Positions 36,201-41,702 of a stretch of DNA of 64,000 bases are shown here, piece by piece. The notes under the pieces are model-generated. The model ran no database searches. It saw only the letters and a program-made list of their open reading frames with translations, and had not been told where the DNA came from. The stretch comes from Branchiostoma floridae (Eukaryota; Chordata; Leptocardii; Amphioxiformes; Branchiostomatidae), in assembly GCF_000003815.2 (NCBI RefSeq), contig NC_049985.1, positions 13,716,844-13,780,843 of the forward strand, in the 5' to 3' direction. Made by a program: the position numbers and the translations under genes. Position 1 is the first letter of the stretch. Each line of letters opens with the position of its first letter.

Positions 36201-39200
36201 AGGATCATGGGATCCCTGACAGTGAAGGCAGTGACGTCACTAACTCATTAACATTACCCAATGGCGCAGTGACTAACTCACTCTCAATCACTGATGACAG
36301 ATACTGGATGCTACCTGACGTCTGCCTCTTTTGAGAAACCATCCAGTCGCTTGCTTTGTCACTTCGTTAAAAGTCACTTCGTTGAGAGTGAGAGAGTGAG
36401 CTTGCTTTGTTTTATATCAGTGGTCGAAATACTTTTTTTAGGTATTCTGCAATATTGCAGAAAGTCAAAATTTTGTTCTGCAATTTGGAAATATTTTCTG
36501 CAAACACACAGTCAAGGCTCAAGCCTCTATACAATCCTTCTCAACCTAATAATGCCTTGCATTTAAGCCTGTCTGAAGCGGCAGAAGCTGCAGTACTGTT
36601 GCCAACCACAACTATAACCAGAGTATTAAATCATATCTAGTTTTGCAATGCATAGCATTACTGTGGTTTTTATTCTCTTACTCTATTTTTAATTTCAGTC
36701 TTCAAAGATGATCCTTTTCTGCAGGAAAGTTACCATTCCCTGATACCACCATGGGTCTTTTATCCACCTCGCCATGACACTACGGGCTACTAGTACTATA
36801 GCTTGCAGTATACCAATCAATTCATAAATGTACTAGTTAGTATCTCACTCACTTCCACACAACATACAATGTACTAATAAAGGTACATTTTGTACACCAA
36901 ATAAGAAACTGGATATGATTTTTGGAAACAGATTTTCAGGCAGCATCCAACTTTTGTCAGTGACACTGAGCAGATCTATTGAAGAGCAGGTCTCATACCC
37001 TAAGTATCAATTGATATGCAAAGGAGGTGAAGACAGCTTTTAGATAGCCCAATAGGAATCCAAGGTAAGACATTTAGTCAAGACAAGATACATGTTGTCT
37101 TGTAGGGGTGAGAATGCCACTAGTTTGCCAACATATTAGATCCATTGAATCACAAGCCTGATTTTTTCATTCTGCAAAATTGCAGATTGTTAAATTTTTC
37201 TTCTGCAATCTTGAAAATCCTTCTGCAAATTGCAGATTGCAGATGGGTATTTCGAACACTGTATATTATGTAGTGCTTTACCTGAATGTCTAAACTTCAT
37301 TGACATAGATAATGACAAATTGACCAGGTGAAAAGTTGAGATTCACCTGCGCCAGTTTGAAGCCATAGTCGAAGCCCTCTCCAGTCTCGGGCACCCCCAG
37401 CATGTCGTACCAGTACCTGGCAGGGCCGTATCTCCACTCAGGGATCTCTGGTCTGTTGTCATCATTTGAAGCCTCTTTCCTCACACCTGTGTCAGGTAAA
37501 GCTTCCATGGGGCGCATCATCTTCTCCTAGGTAATAGGGAAAGTTTCATTCAGAAAAGAACATATAGTAGGCATAACCACCGTGGTTAGCAAGCGAAAGT
37601 CGTGAGCCAGCGGTCACTATGGAGGATGATACTCAGGCTAGTATTGAGGCATAGACATGTGTTGATATGTGCAGTCCAACACTTCTTGTCCCAACATCAC
37701 CGATGAAAGCCAATTTCAAGTTAAAATATGCACAAATATAGAAAAAGCTCTCTGCCAAGCTACTTAACTATTGTATTGTTTCTAGGTGTTATTTGTATGT
37801 GCACCCAGAGCCTCACTGAGAAGCAGGGCTAGTCACTGATGAGAGCATACCCTGACCATTAGTTAGTTAGTTAGTTAGTTAGTCCCATAGCCTTTTAATC
37901 AGCCGTAGGCTGATTAATCAGCCGTAGGGGCAGCACGACAACTGTCATGCTGACTCATCAGGCTTTTAGTCCCCTGGCGGCGCCTATCTCCTCTCCGGGG
38001 CAGAGGGCCTGGCCATAGGGCCTGGTAAAAGAATACTGAAATAAACAGTCTAATTTCCACTGTAGAGTCAACATGCTTGTTATCTCAAGGTCTAAACAGA
38101 AGCTGCAGTTTGAAAGAAAAAGCTAGGGGGCCCAAAATGTTCCCACCTCATCATCAGACATCCACTGGTCAGGAGGAGGAATGGGTGCGTAGTCAAACTC
38201 CCACTCGTAGGAATCCTCCAGAGGTTCTTCTCCCGTTGGCCTGCGCCGTTTTCTTCTGCGCTTGGCGCCTCTCCAAATCTGCGGCAAGGATGACGGTTTC
38301 CCTGGCCCNNNNNNNNNNNNNNNNNNNNNNNNNNNNNNNNNNNNNNNNNNNNNNNNNNNNNNNNNNNNNNNNNNNNNNNNNNNNNNNNNNNNNNNNNNNN
38401 NNNNNNNNCACATATCTGGACCCCTTCAGGCGCAACCTAATGTTTAGCTACAATAATGAAAGCCTTTTTGTTATTTGTAGTATTTTTTGACAGAGAATAA
38501 ACATTTGCACAAATATTTGATGCACAAACTTTGTGCTGCTGGAAATTTCATACTATTAACATTAGAAATTATACTTACCACTTGAGCTTGTCTGACTGTC
38601 CTGCTCATCATCTCCATTGTTATCGGTATCTGCTGTGATCTCCTGAACCAGGCTACCAAATCCTCCAAGGGAGTTCAACTGATTCAAGTGTCGCTTGGAT
38701 TCCTGTGGCACAATCATATATTTTACATCAACCAAAACTAAAAATTATAGTTACAGTGTATATGGCAAGTCTACGAAAACCTCGCCTTCCGCACTGGTGT
38801 TCCAGTGCTGATTCAATTGTCTGAACGGCCTCAGCACTGGTTTTCCAGTGCTGAATTTCTTTCAGCACTCGTTTTCCAGTGCTGATCGGCCTTGTTCCAG
38901 TGCTGAAACTCACTCAGCACTGGTTTTCCAGTGCTGAATTTCTTTCAGCACTCGTTTTCCAGTGCTGAACTTCTGTAGCACTCGTTTTCCAGTGCTGATT
39001 GCCGTCAGCACTCGGTTACCAGTGCTGAAATACGGGGATATCGGGGCCGGGTCAAGTCAAAGGTCATTCAGCACTGGTTACCCAGTGCTGAAACTGCCGT
39101 CAGCACTGGAACCGAGTGCTGATATACAAAAACCTCGCCTTCTGCACTGGATTTACCAGTGCTCGAGGACACTTCAGCATTGGAAAAACAGTGCTATGAA

Positions 39201-40316
39201 ATCTTCAGCACTGGAAAACGAGTGCCGACGTCTTTTAAGGACTGGAACGATGTGCGAACCAGTGCTGACGTCCTTCCAGCACTGGAATCTCCCAGTGCTG
39301 AGAGGGGTACAAGGCGTAAATTCGAAGGAAAAATAAGTTATTCCATGCAAAGAAAATTGTAGTTGTGCTATCCATTCGTTATGTAATTGAATATATGTAT
39401 ACTGTATAAGGGATATATATCATCTATAAAATGAATGAATGAATGAAGACCTTTATTGCACGTTTTTTTTAATAAAGTACTGATAGCGGTACTAGTAAAA
39501 GGACGCAAATTCGAATTAAAGTTACTTCGATACAATTGCATGCCGGGACAACTACCCAAGTAGAAAAAGCAAAGAGTATTTCCATACAGATAATGTTTTT
39601 TGTTCGGGAAATGAAATGAGTTGTAACATTACGTGCGTTTTTTAATAATTTCATAAATCTTGTAGGTTTTAGCTTTGAGATAGTAGATAGTGTAAGTTGC
39701 TAACGTTACATGCAAAATAAAGCATTTTGTTGTGAATGATATACAAATGTAGTTTCGTGTTTGTGATTTCTTTAACATAGTAGTAGAGCAAAGTACGTAT
39801 CGTAATTCCAAATTACTGTATAACTCAGAGTCTCCCGATCTCTCAGCACTCGGTTTCCAGTGCTGAATGTTCGTCAGCACTCGTTTTCCAGTGCTCAATG
39901 TTCGTCAGCACTGGAAATCCAGTGCTGAATGTTCGNNNNNNNNNNNNNNNNNNNNNNNNNNNNNNNNNNNNNNNNNNNNNNNNNNNNNNNNNNNNNNNNN
40001 NNNNNNNNNNNNNNNNNNNNNNNNNNNNNNNNNNNGATCTGGGTTCAGTGCTGAAAAGGAGGGCGAGGTTTTCGTAGTTTTGCGTGTATATGATTTGAAC
40101 TCGTCATCAAACATGAACTGCAAACAAGCTTAAAATGTCGTCATGAATCAATTTACTATAATTTACTAACAGTGTGTGGAAAGCAGAAAATAGACCAAAC
40201 CTAACCTGGTCCAAAATATCGTCATCTTCAAGTTGCCCCTTCTGATCGATGTTTCCAAACAGAAACCCGGTCAGAGACAGGGGCGGCTCACGGTCGTCTT
40301 CGTCACCAGAATCCAT
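11932..40316 (-). CDS. TAF1: TAF1, TFIID subunit 1 (gene span, 37 coding exons seen)
   Basis: TAF1 is the scaffold of the general transcription factor TFIID in the nucleus. It binds TBP, TAF7, promoter DNA and acetylated histones. In order the exons give the N-terminal TBP-inhibitory TAND segment ([10 protein letters not shown]), acidic linkers, the conserved central DUF3591/acetyltransferase-like block ([33 protein letters not shown]), the winged-helix region ([14 protein letters not shown]), a zinc knuckle CX2CX4HX6C ([16 protein letters not shown]), two bromodomains each with the YNG acetyl-lysine Asn, and a long acidic tail. All visible exons have GT-AG borders and compatible phases; they sum to 5395 coding bases, about 1800 residues. 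Vertebrate TAF1 is about 1870-1890, and the shortfall is explained by the gap at 38309-38408 between exons 2 and 3. The start ATG (40314-40316) follows an in-frame stop, so it is the first possible ATG. Stop is TAA at 11932-11934. Confidence 0.97.
12419..12508 (-). CDS. TAF1: TAF1 exon 36 (acidic tail)
   Basis: [29 protein letters not shown]; phase 1-1, a multiple of three, so it could be skipped without a frame change. Confidence 0.9.
12717..12833 (-). CDS. TAF1: TAF1 exon 35 (acidic tail)
   Basis: [20 protein letters not shown] matches the YEDLLMSEGE block of vertebrate TAF1. Acceptor CTCCAG|GTAAGC, donor CCAAG|GTGGGG. Confidence 0.92.
13299..13506 (-). CDS. TAF1: TAF1 exon 34 (acidic tail)
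   Basis: [60 protein letters not shown]. Acceptor TCCCCAG|CCTGGT, donor ATACAG|GTAGGA, phase 1. Confidence 0.9.
13681..13892. mobile_element. 212 bp palindromic MITE (TACTGTAAATG termini)
   Basis: Perfect 11 bp terminal inverted repeats TACTGTAAATG / CATTTACAGTA. The interior is built from inverted pieces of CGCGGT/ACCGCG (TTCGCGGTTTTCGCGGTG against ACCGCGAA). If the outer TA is the target, it fits a Tc1/mariner-type MITE. It lies in the intron between TAF1 exons 33 and 34. Confidence 0.75.
13991..15145 (-). repeat. Fifteen-copy tandem array of an exon-intron junction (76-79 bp unit)
   Basis: Copies start (by CAATGGTTTCT) at 13991, 14067, 14143, 14222, 14298, 14374, 14450, 14529, 14605, 14684, 14760, 14836, 14912, 14991 and 15070. 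Periods are 76 or 79 bp. On the minus strand each unit contains the last coding bases of TAF1 exon 33 (CCAACCCCAACAGTCCTCAG), its GT donor and intronic sequence. Two variants alternate: donor followed by GTAACTCAGTT or by GTAAACAGGC. Two copies have CTCGG instead of CTCAG before GT. Only the copy at 15070 is joined to the full exon. Confidence 0.95.
15098..15223 (-). CDS. TAF1: TAF1 exon 33, whose donor end is copied in the adjoining array
   Basis: [20 protein letters not shown], then an Asp/Asn/Pro-rich end [10 protein letters not shown]; donor CCTCAG|GTAACT. The last ~30 coding bases, the donor and ~45 intronic bases recur 14 more times in the following intron. I use the first donor because reading past it meets a stop within 18 codons. 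Confidence 0.93.
15764..15916 (-). CDS. TAF1: TAF1 exon 32 (bromodomain 2, Asn exon)
   Basis: [40 protein letters not shown]; the YNG Asn is intact. Phase 0-0. Confidence 0.97.
16299..16391 (-). CDS. TAF1: TAF1 exon 31 (bromodomain 2, WPF shelf)
   Basis: [31 protein letters not shown]. Phe replaces the second Tyr of the vertebrate PDYYK motif. Confidence 0.97.
16650..16789. repeat. 67 bp perfect direct duplication
   Basis: 16650-16716 and 16723-16789 are identical (TGTCTGTAACTCAAAG to GTACGTACGG), period 73, in the intron just downstream of TAF1 exon 30. A TTTA run lies next to it. Confidence 0.9.
16838..17028 (-). CDS. TAF1: TAF1 exon 30 (between bromodomains)
   Basis: Ends bromodomain 1 ([20 protein letters not shown]) and starts bromodomain 2 ([20 protein letters not shown]). 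Donor CCCAAT|GTAAGG. Confidence 0.97.
17434..17518 (-). CDS. TAF1: TAF1 exon 29 (bromodomain 1, Asn exon)
   Basis: [28 protein letters not shown] with the acetyl-lysine-binding Asn; donor AATG|GTGAGT, phase 1. Confidence 0.96.
17975..18166 (-). CDS. TAF1: TAF1 exon 28 (bromodomain 1, start)
   Basis: [57 protein letters not shown]. Holds the TYPF shelf and ZA loop of the first bromodomain. Confidence 0.97.
18435..18552 (-). CDS. TAF1: TAF1 exon 27
   Basis: [35 protein letters not shown]; a second basic nuclear-localisation-like stretch. Acceptor TATCCAG|GGCTGC. Confidence 0.95.
18650..18860 (-). mobile_element. tRNA-derived SINE
   Basis: On the minus strand: an A-box-like TGGCATAACTGTTAGAGCG, then a B-box-like GGTCCTGAGTTCAATACTC at tRNA spacing, then a non-tRNA body with GGGAAAGGCACTTAACACGA and CTTCCTCACTTCACTC. 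It lies in the TAF1 intron between exons 26 and 27. The tRNA part is too degenerate to be a working tRNA gene. Confidence 0.7.
19005..19213 (-). CDS. TAF1: TAF1 exon 26 (zinc knuckle)
   Basis: [20 protein letters not shown] has the intact CX2CX4HX6C knuckle used in promoter binding, then [12 protein letters not shown]-like [13 protein letters not shown] and [12 protein letters not shown]. Donor GACCA|GTAAGT. Confidence 0.97.
19485..19587 (-). CDS. TAF1: TAF1 exon 25
   Basis: [16 protein letters not shown] followed by a Pro/Lys run (PPPKKKKKK), a likely nuclear localisation signal. Confidence 0.95.
19909..19968 (-). CDS. TAF1: TAF1 exon 24 (60 bp)
   Basis: [19 protein letters not shown], basic coiled segment before the zinc knuckle; acceptor TTGCAG|TAAGAAC, donor AGAAG|GTTGGT. 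Confidence 0.95.
20316..20452 (-). CDS. TAF1: TAF1 exon 23
   Basis: [40 protein letters not shown]. Donor TTCAT|GTAAGT, phase 2. Confidence 0.96.
20616..20721 (-). CDS. TAF1: TAF1 exon 22
   Basis: A Ser/Asp/Arg-rich linker, [20 protein letters not shown] to IGSSF. Acceptor GCACAG|AGAC, donor TTC|GTAAGT. Confidence 0.93.
20878..20954 (-). CDS. TAF1: TAF1 exon 21
   Basis: [20 protein letters not shown]; acceptor CACCAG|ATCACC, donor GACCG|GTGAGG, phase 2. Confidence 0.95.
21408..21531 (-). CDS. TAF1: TAF1 exon 20
   Basis: [40 protein letters not shown]. Acceptor CTACAG|GGTCC restores the Lys codon split with exon 19; donor CAACAG|GTAATT. Confidence 0.97.
21640..23120. repeat. Repeat-filled part of TAF1 intron 19, with a tandem duplication
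   Basis: 22404-22747 and about 22787-23114 are near-identical copies, each from CCTAAGCAGACATAAATAAAAC to CATTTCATGGAGGTAA; the translated frame [16 protein letters not shown] occurs in both. The end is the CATGGAGGTTATATTTTC motif also found at about 55979. The flank 21640-22400 also holds CCTCCATGAAAT near 21669. Confidence 0.8.
23593..23744 (-). CDS. TAF1: TAF1 exon 19
   Basis: [50 protein letters not shown]. Donor AACAA|GTATGC, phase 2. Confidence 0.97.
24336..24506 (-). CDS. TAF1: TAF1 exon 18
   Basis: [38 protein letters not shown]; phase 0-0. Confidence 0.97.
24928..25050 (-). CDS. TAF1: TAF1 exon 17
   Basis: [34 protein letters not shown]. Acceptor CTGCAG|GTGCGC, donor ATCAAG|GTGGGT. 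Confidence 0.97.
25505..25585 (-). CDS. TAF1: TAF1 exon 16 (81 bp)
   Basis: 27 codons, [20 protein letters not shown] to IDDE; phase 0-0. Confidence 0.97.
25937..26067 (-). CDS. TAF1: TAF1 exon 15
   Basis: [20 protein letters not shown], then [20 protein letters not shown]. Acceptor TTATAG|GCATGG, donor CTCAAG|GTACGG. Confidence 0.97.
26457..26598 (-). CDS. TAF1: TAF1 exon 14 (winged-helix part 1)
   Basis: [40 protein letters not shown]. This is the winged-helix DNA-binding segment of TAF1. Donor ACTG|GTGAGA, phase 1. Confidence 0.97.
27011..27125 (-). CDS. TAF1: TAF1 exon 13
   Basis: [38 protein letters not shown]. Acceptor TTTCAG|TTACT, donor CTCCAG|GTAAGG. Confidence 0.97.
27223..27517. 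mobile_element. Foldback (inverted-repeat) element in a TAF1 intron
   Basis: TTGGACAAG at 27223-27231 and CTTGTCCAA at 27509-27517. Further in, TGTCCTGGGCAAGTA is answered by TACTTGCCCGATAGGACA. No coding capacity; a MITE-like remnant between exons 12 and 13. Confidence 0.55.
27612..27802 (-). CDS. TAF1: TAF1 exon 12
   Basis: Encodes [36 protein letters not shown] and [11 protein letters not shown]; acceptor CCACAG|AAAGCT, donor GTGCA|GTGAGT, phase 2. Confidence 0.96.
28211..28384 (-). CDS. TAF1: TAF1 exon 11
   Basis: 58 codons: [20 protein letters not shown], then [18 protein letters not shown] and [14 protein letters not shown]. Phase 0-0. Confidence 0.97.
28793..28925. repeat. Two-copy tandem repeat (~70 bp)
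   Basis: TTTCTTGTATTGGATCCAAT...CCAGATGTCAG occurs twice in a row, with a 15-20 bp difference in the middle, in the intron between TAF1 exons 10 and 11. Confidence 0.75.
28942..29115 (-). CDS. TAF1: TAF1 exon 10
   Basis: Begins [19 protein letters not shown] and continues through the near-invariant IKLRQ and PGPHSV blocks to KKKAK, the core of the conserved central domain. Confidence 0.97.
29807..29929 (-). CDS. TAF1: TAF1 exon 9
   Basis: 41 codons, [20 protein letters not shown] then GGNLVQ; acceptor TTTGCAG|TCC, donor GTGCAG|GTGACT. Confidence 0.96.
31275..31460 (-). CDS. TAF1: TAF1 exon 8
   Basis: 62 codons including [19 protein letters not shown] and a Lys-rich stretch; acceptor TTCTAG|AAT, donor GACCAG|GTTTGG, phase 0-0. 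Confidence 0.95.
31780..32166. mobile_element. 387 bp element with 25 bp perfect terminal inverted repeats
   Basis: 31780-31804 and 32142-32166 are exact inverse copies, starting CATCCTCCTACGCACGGTCC. The interior has two long direct repeats around TAAGCTCATTAATATTTATAAGCAG...CGGCGAGTT. No coding frame. The right end abuts the gap at 32168, so a target-site duplication cannot be checked. It lies in the TAF1 intron between exons 7 and 8. Confidence 0.85.
32168..32442. other. Assembly gap (275 N)
   Basis: Run of N directly next to the TIR element, in the TAF1 intron between exons 7 and 8. No TAF1 coding part appears to be missing here. Confidence 1.
32960..33321. repeat. Three-copy minisatellite, 119 bp unit
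   Basis: Units start at 32960, 33079 and 33198 with CTGTTTCC(A/T)ATATCTTAG. Each carries the palindromes CTCCTAGGAG and TCCGATCGGA-like pieces, so the unit itself can fold. It lies in a TAF1 intron just downstream of exon 7. Confidence 0.9.
33395..33492 (-). CDS. TAF1: TAF1 exon 7
   Basis: Encodes [20 protein letters not shown] and [12 protein letters not shown], strongly TAF1-like. Acceptor TTCAG|ACC, donor CACAG|GTATGG. Confidence 0.95.
33676..33741 (-). CDS. TAF1: TAF1 exon 6 (66 bp)
   Basis: A small phase 1-1 exon encoding [20 protein letters not shown]; acceptor TTACAG|GTTTGA, donor CAAG|GTGAGT. A multiple of three, so skipping would keep frame. Confidence 0.88.
34119..34461 (-). CDS. 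TAF1: TAF1 exon 5
   Basis: The longest internal exon: an acidic Glu/Pro/Ser-rich insert, then [18 protein letters not shown] and [16 protein letters not shown]. The acidic insert (~60 residues) is larger than in vertebrates. Acceptor TTTCAG|AATTCT, donor CAAG|GTACGG, phase 1. Confidence 0.94.
34827..36266 (+). repeat. Direct repeat pair of ~180 bp flanking 1.08 kb
   Basis: 34827-35009 and 36088-36266 are the same sequence apart from a 4 bp indel near the start. Both keep an ATG frame reading [20 protein letters not shown] and then [12 protein letters not shown]. The DNA between them contains the gap 35582-35681 and a GC-rich, promoter-like stretch (35680-36087) with AAACATGGCGG. It could be an LTR-like or captured-exon element or a duplication; it is inside the TAF1 intron between exons 4 and 5 on the opposite strand. 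Confidence 0.8.
35582..35681. other. Assembly gap (100 N)
   Basis: Round-number N run, probably a gap of unknown size, between the direct repeats in the exon 4-5 intron of TAF1. Confidence 1.
36418..37261. mobile_element. 844 bp non-autonomous DNA element with CAGTG termini
   Basis: CAGTGGTCGAAATAC (36418-36432) and its inverse GTATTTCGAACACTG (37247-37261) match at 14 of 15 positions. Subterminal TTCTGCAAT/ATTGCAGAA repeats sit inside both ends. TATAT flanks both sides (36413-36417, 37262-37266). The CAG start recalls hAT termini but an 8 bp duplication is not seen. Confidence 0.7.
37347..37526 (-). CDS. TAF1: TAF1 exon 4
   Basis: 60 codons with the hallmark [18 protein letters not shown] and GFDYGFKL; acceptor CCTAG|GAG, donor GCGCAG|GTGAAT, phase 0. 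Confidence 0.96.
37859..37882. repeat. (TTAG)n microsatellite
   Basis: Six tetranucleotide units in a TAF1 intron, followed by GC-rich sequence containing a repeated AATCAGCCGTAGG. Confidence 0.9.
38147..38308 (-). CDS. TAF1: TAF1 exon 3 (5' part lost in gap)
   Basis: 54 codons after the gap, [20 protein letters not shown] to [11 protein letters not shown], donor GAG|GTGGGA in phase 0. Corresponds to the FGPGK...VWR block of vertebrate TAF1. About 100 residues between exon 2 and here are not visible. Confidence 0.92.
38309..38408. other. Assembly gap (100 N) hiding TAF1 coding sequence
   Basis: Falls inside TAF1 exon 3. The region between exon 2 and the visible part of exon 3 corresponds to roughly 100 residues in vertebrates, so one or more exons or exon parts are lost here. 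Confidence 0.95.
38579..38702 (-). CDS. TAF1: TAF1 exon 2
   Basis: Acceptor CCACAG|GAATCC, donor AGTG|GTAAGT. Encodes [18 protein letters not shown], matching the second N-terminal element of TAF1. It ends in phase 1 and the continuation lies in the gap. Confidence 0.93.
39311..39837 (-). mobile_element. Insertion carrying a CR1-like LINE 3' tail
   Basis: On the minus strand the segment near 39429-39460 reads GTGCAATAAAGGTCTTCATT followed by three more CATT units, the AATAAA plus short-tandem tail typical of CR1/L2-type LINEs. The rest of the segment has no reverse transcriptase frame, so at most a 3' remnant is present. It splits the hairpin-module transposon. Confidence 0.5.
39936..40035. 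other. Assembly gap (100 N) in the hairpin array
   Basis: Lies within the hairpin-module element, most likely because the near-identical palindromes could not be assembled. The true number of modules is therefore unknown. Confidence 0.95.
40206..40316 (-). CDS. TAF1: TAF1 exon 1 (TAND segment)
   Basis: 37 codons from ATG ([12 protein letters not shown]) through [10 protein letters not shown] to ILDQ; donor CAG|GTTAG, phase 0. This is the TBP-contacting N-terminal domain. A longer frame starting at TTG (40328) is not needed. Confidence 0.95.
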
Positions 40317-40464
40317 CTCCAGAGACAAATCTTTCCTTCTGGATAGTTATAGAAGGTCTAGGATTTGTCTTAAACCATCCATTTCGTTGTAGGCTTTCAA
40401 TTATGCCTGTAAATCACAGAAATTAGTCATTTAGCCACAGACGATTTCTACTTTTTGACGACTA

Positions 40465-40477
40465 GCCGCCATGTTGG
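40465..40477 (-). promoter_or_regulatory. YY1-type motif in the TAF1 leader
   Basis: On the minus strand CCAACATGGCGGC fits the AANATGGCGGC YY1 consensus, which in housekeeping genes sits just downstream of the transcription start. It is ~150 bp upstream of the TAF1 start codon. Its ATG opens a 13-codon upstream ORF ending before the TAF1 frame. A possible 5' UTR acceptor, GATTTACAG, lies between them. Confidence 0.55.
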
Positions 40478-40679
40478 CTATTACGGTGAACATACATAGC
40501 TTACAATTTGAAACCATTATATCCCTAGTTTTAATATCTACAAGAAACCACTATATCAGCATAAATTTATCAATTAACAAATATAAATATTTGAATGAAA
40601 TTATCATCGATTAAGATTAGATTACTGTACTTTGCTGTAAATAACAAGACGTTTTTATTTGCACATCTCCATCGTATGT

Positions 40680-40800
40680 GCGGTCAGAAATTGCGCACTC
40701 TGTTTTTCAGTTCAAATTTGCAGAGAGGGAAAGAGAGAAAGGACATGCTGGAGACGTTGTCCAATTTTCCGAAGATTTTGTGGAAATTCTGACGGCAGAG
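40680..40800 (+). other. Candidate non-coding first exon of ANAPC15
   Basis: The ANAPC15 start codon sits 6 bases after an acceptor, so an upstream 5' UTR exon must exist. A donor GGCAGAG|GTAAAC at 40800/40801 follows a GC-moderate, purine-rich stretch about 300 bp from the TAF1 leader. Placement here is inference; other donors between 40.8 and 45.5 kb are possible. Confidence 0.25.
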
Positions 40801-41702
40801 GTAAACTAACAAGCAATGTTCCTAATCCCTGCAGTACATTGAATTGTGTGTGTGGCTATAAGTGTATGTGAAGGCCTGCATACTTTCCACGGTGCGAATT
40901 TTCTGGCGTATATTAGACTCTTGCATAGCACACAGTGCACGGGGAGGTGGGGTTTACCCAAGAAAAATGTCGGAAAAACATCGGTGCGTGCATGTGGGAA
41001 TATGATGGTTTTTCGTCGGAATTTACGGTGATCCGTCTTGCCCTTTGGATTTTCGTAGGAAAACCGTATTCCAATGTCGATTTTCCAATGATATACCGGC
41101 ACTTATCCGATGGACTTTTAACTTCCGACATTAATCTGATGGCCTTCCGACGACAGTTAATGGTTTCATGTCGTGTTTTTTTTCCTACAGAGTTCCGATG
41201 CAGGTCACCTAGACAACAAGTTAACAAACGTGGCAGATGGGATTTCTCCGCTTGGATGTTGCCATGGCAACGCCACTGAGTGACGAATAGCTTCTTTATT
41301 GGTTACCATGGCTACTGAATGATTGACATCCGTGATCGTCGCGATTTGTTTTGTTTTCTCAGCTGTGGCGTTAAGATTGAACCCAGAAAATGTGGGTTCG
41401 ACCCCTTGATGCGACATTATTTTTTAATGTTTTCCCGAAGGGCAAAACACATTGGTTTGACCAAGGAGTTTGTTGGGGTAGACAAACAAAACAAGTTCTA
41501 GAGTCAGTCTGAAGACAAGCTGGACAGCTCCCCGAAAGGTATATAGGGTAGGCCCGAAGGCTTCCCCTAGCAGAATGGCGATCCAGGCGACCAAGCCAAT
41601 ATAGAGCCAACATCACGCTTCAACATCACAACTTCATCAGCGTGAAGGACTGCTAATACTATGCGCTGCCCCAGGTGATGTGAAACACATAATTCATGCA
41701 GA

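Larger units (their letters stand above)
38765..40083. mobile_element. DNA transposon built of ~19 hairpin modules
   Basis: Outer inverted termini 38765-38789 and 40059-40083 match at 22 of 25 positions (core CTACGAAAACCTCGCC). They are bracketed by the 9 bp direct repeat GTGTATATG at 38756-38764 and 40084-40092. The interior is a chain of 23-26 bp near-palindromes, consensus TCAGCACTSGTTTTCCAGTG plus CTGAA, e.g. 38831-38855, 38861-38885, 38914-38938, 39005-39029, 39067-39092, 39843-39867, 39905-39929. Module orientation flips near 39095, and a third copy of the terminal motif lies at 39126-39142. The body is interrupted by unrelated sequence (39311-39837) with a LINE 3' tail and by a gap. 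No transposase. A 9 bp duplication fits Mutator-like or Merlin-like enzymes. Confidence 0.85.

Noticed and set aside
37859-37882. Telomere-like repeat
   Set aside because: The unit is TTAG, not TTAGGG, and there are only six units.
38831-39301. CRISPR-like array
   Set aside because: Regular short palindromes with spacers superficially recall CRISPR, but the modules vary, flip orientation, have very uneven spacers, and lie in a eukaryotic intron inside a transposon.
40326-40328. TAF1 start 12 bases upstream of the chosen ATG
   Set aside because: The upstream codon is TTG. The ATG at 40314-40316 is in a good context (GGAGATGG), and family members start MDSG- or similar here.
41370-41420. tRNA gene (GGTTCGACCCC)
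   Set aside because: A B-box-like string is present, but the T stem does not pair and no A box, acceptor stem or anticodon arm fits. The inverted GAACCC/GGGTTC is only a small hairpin.
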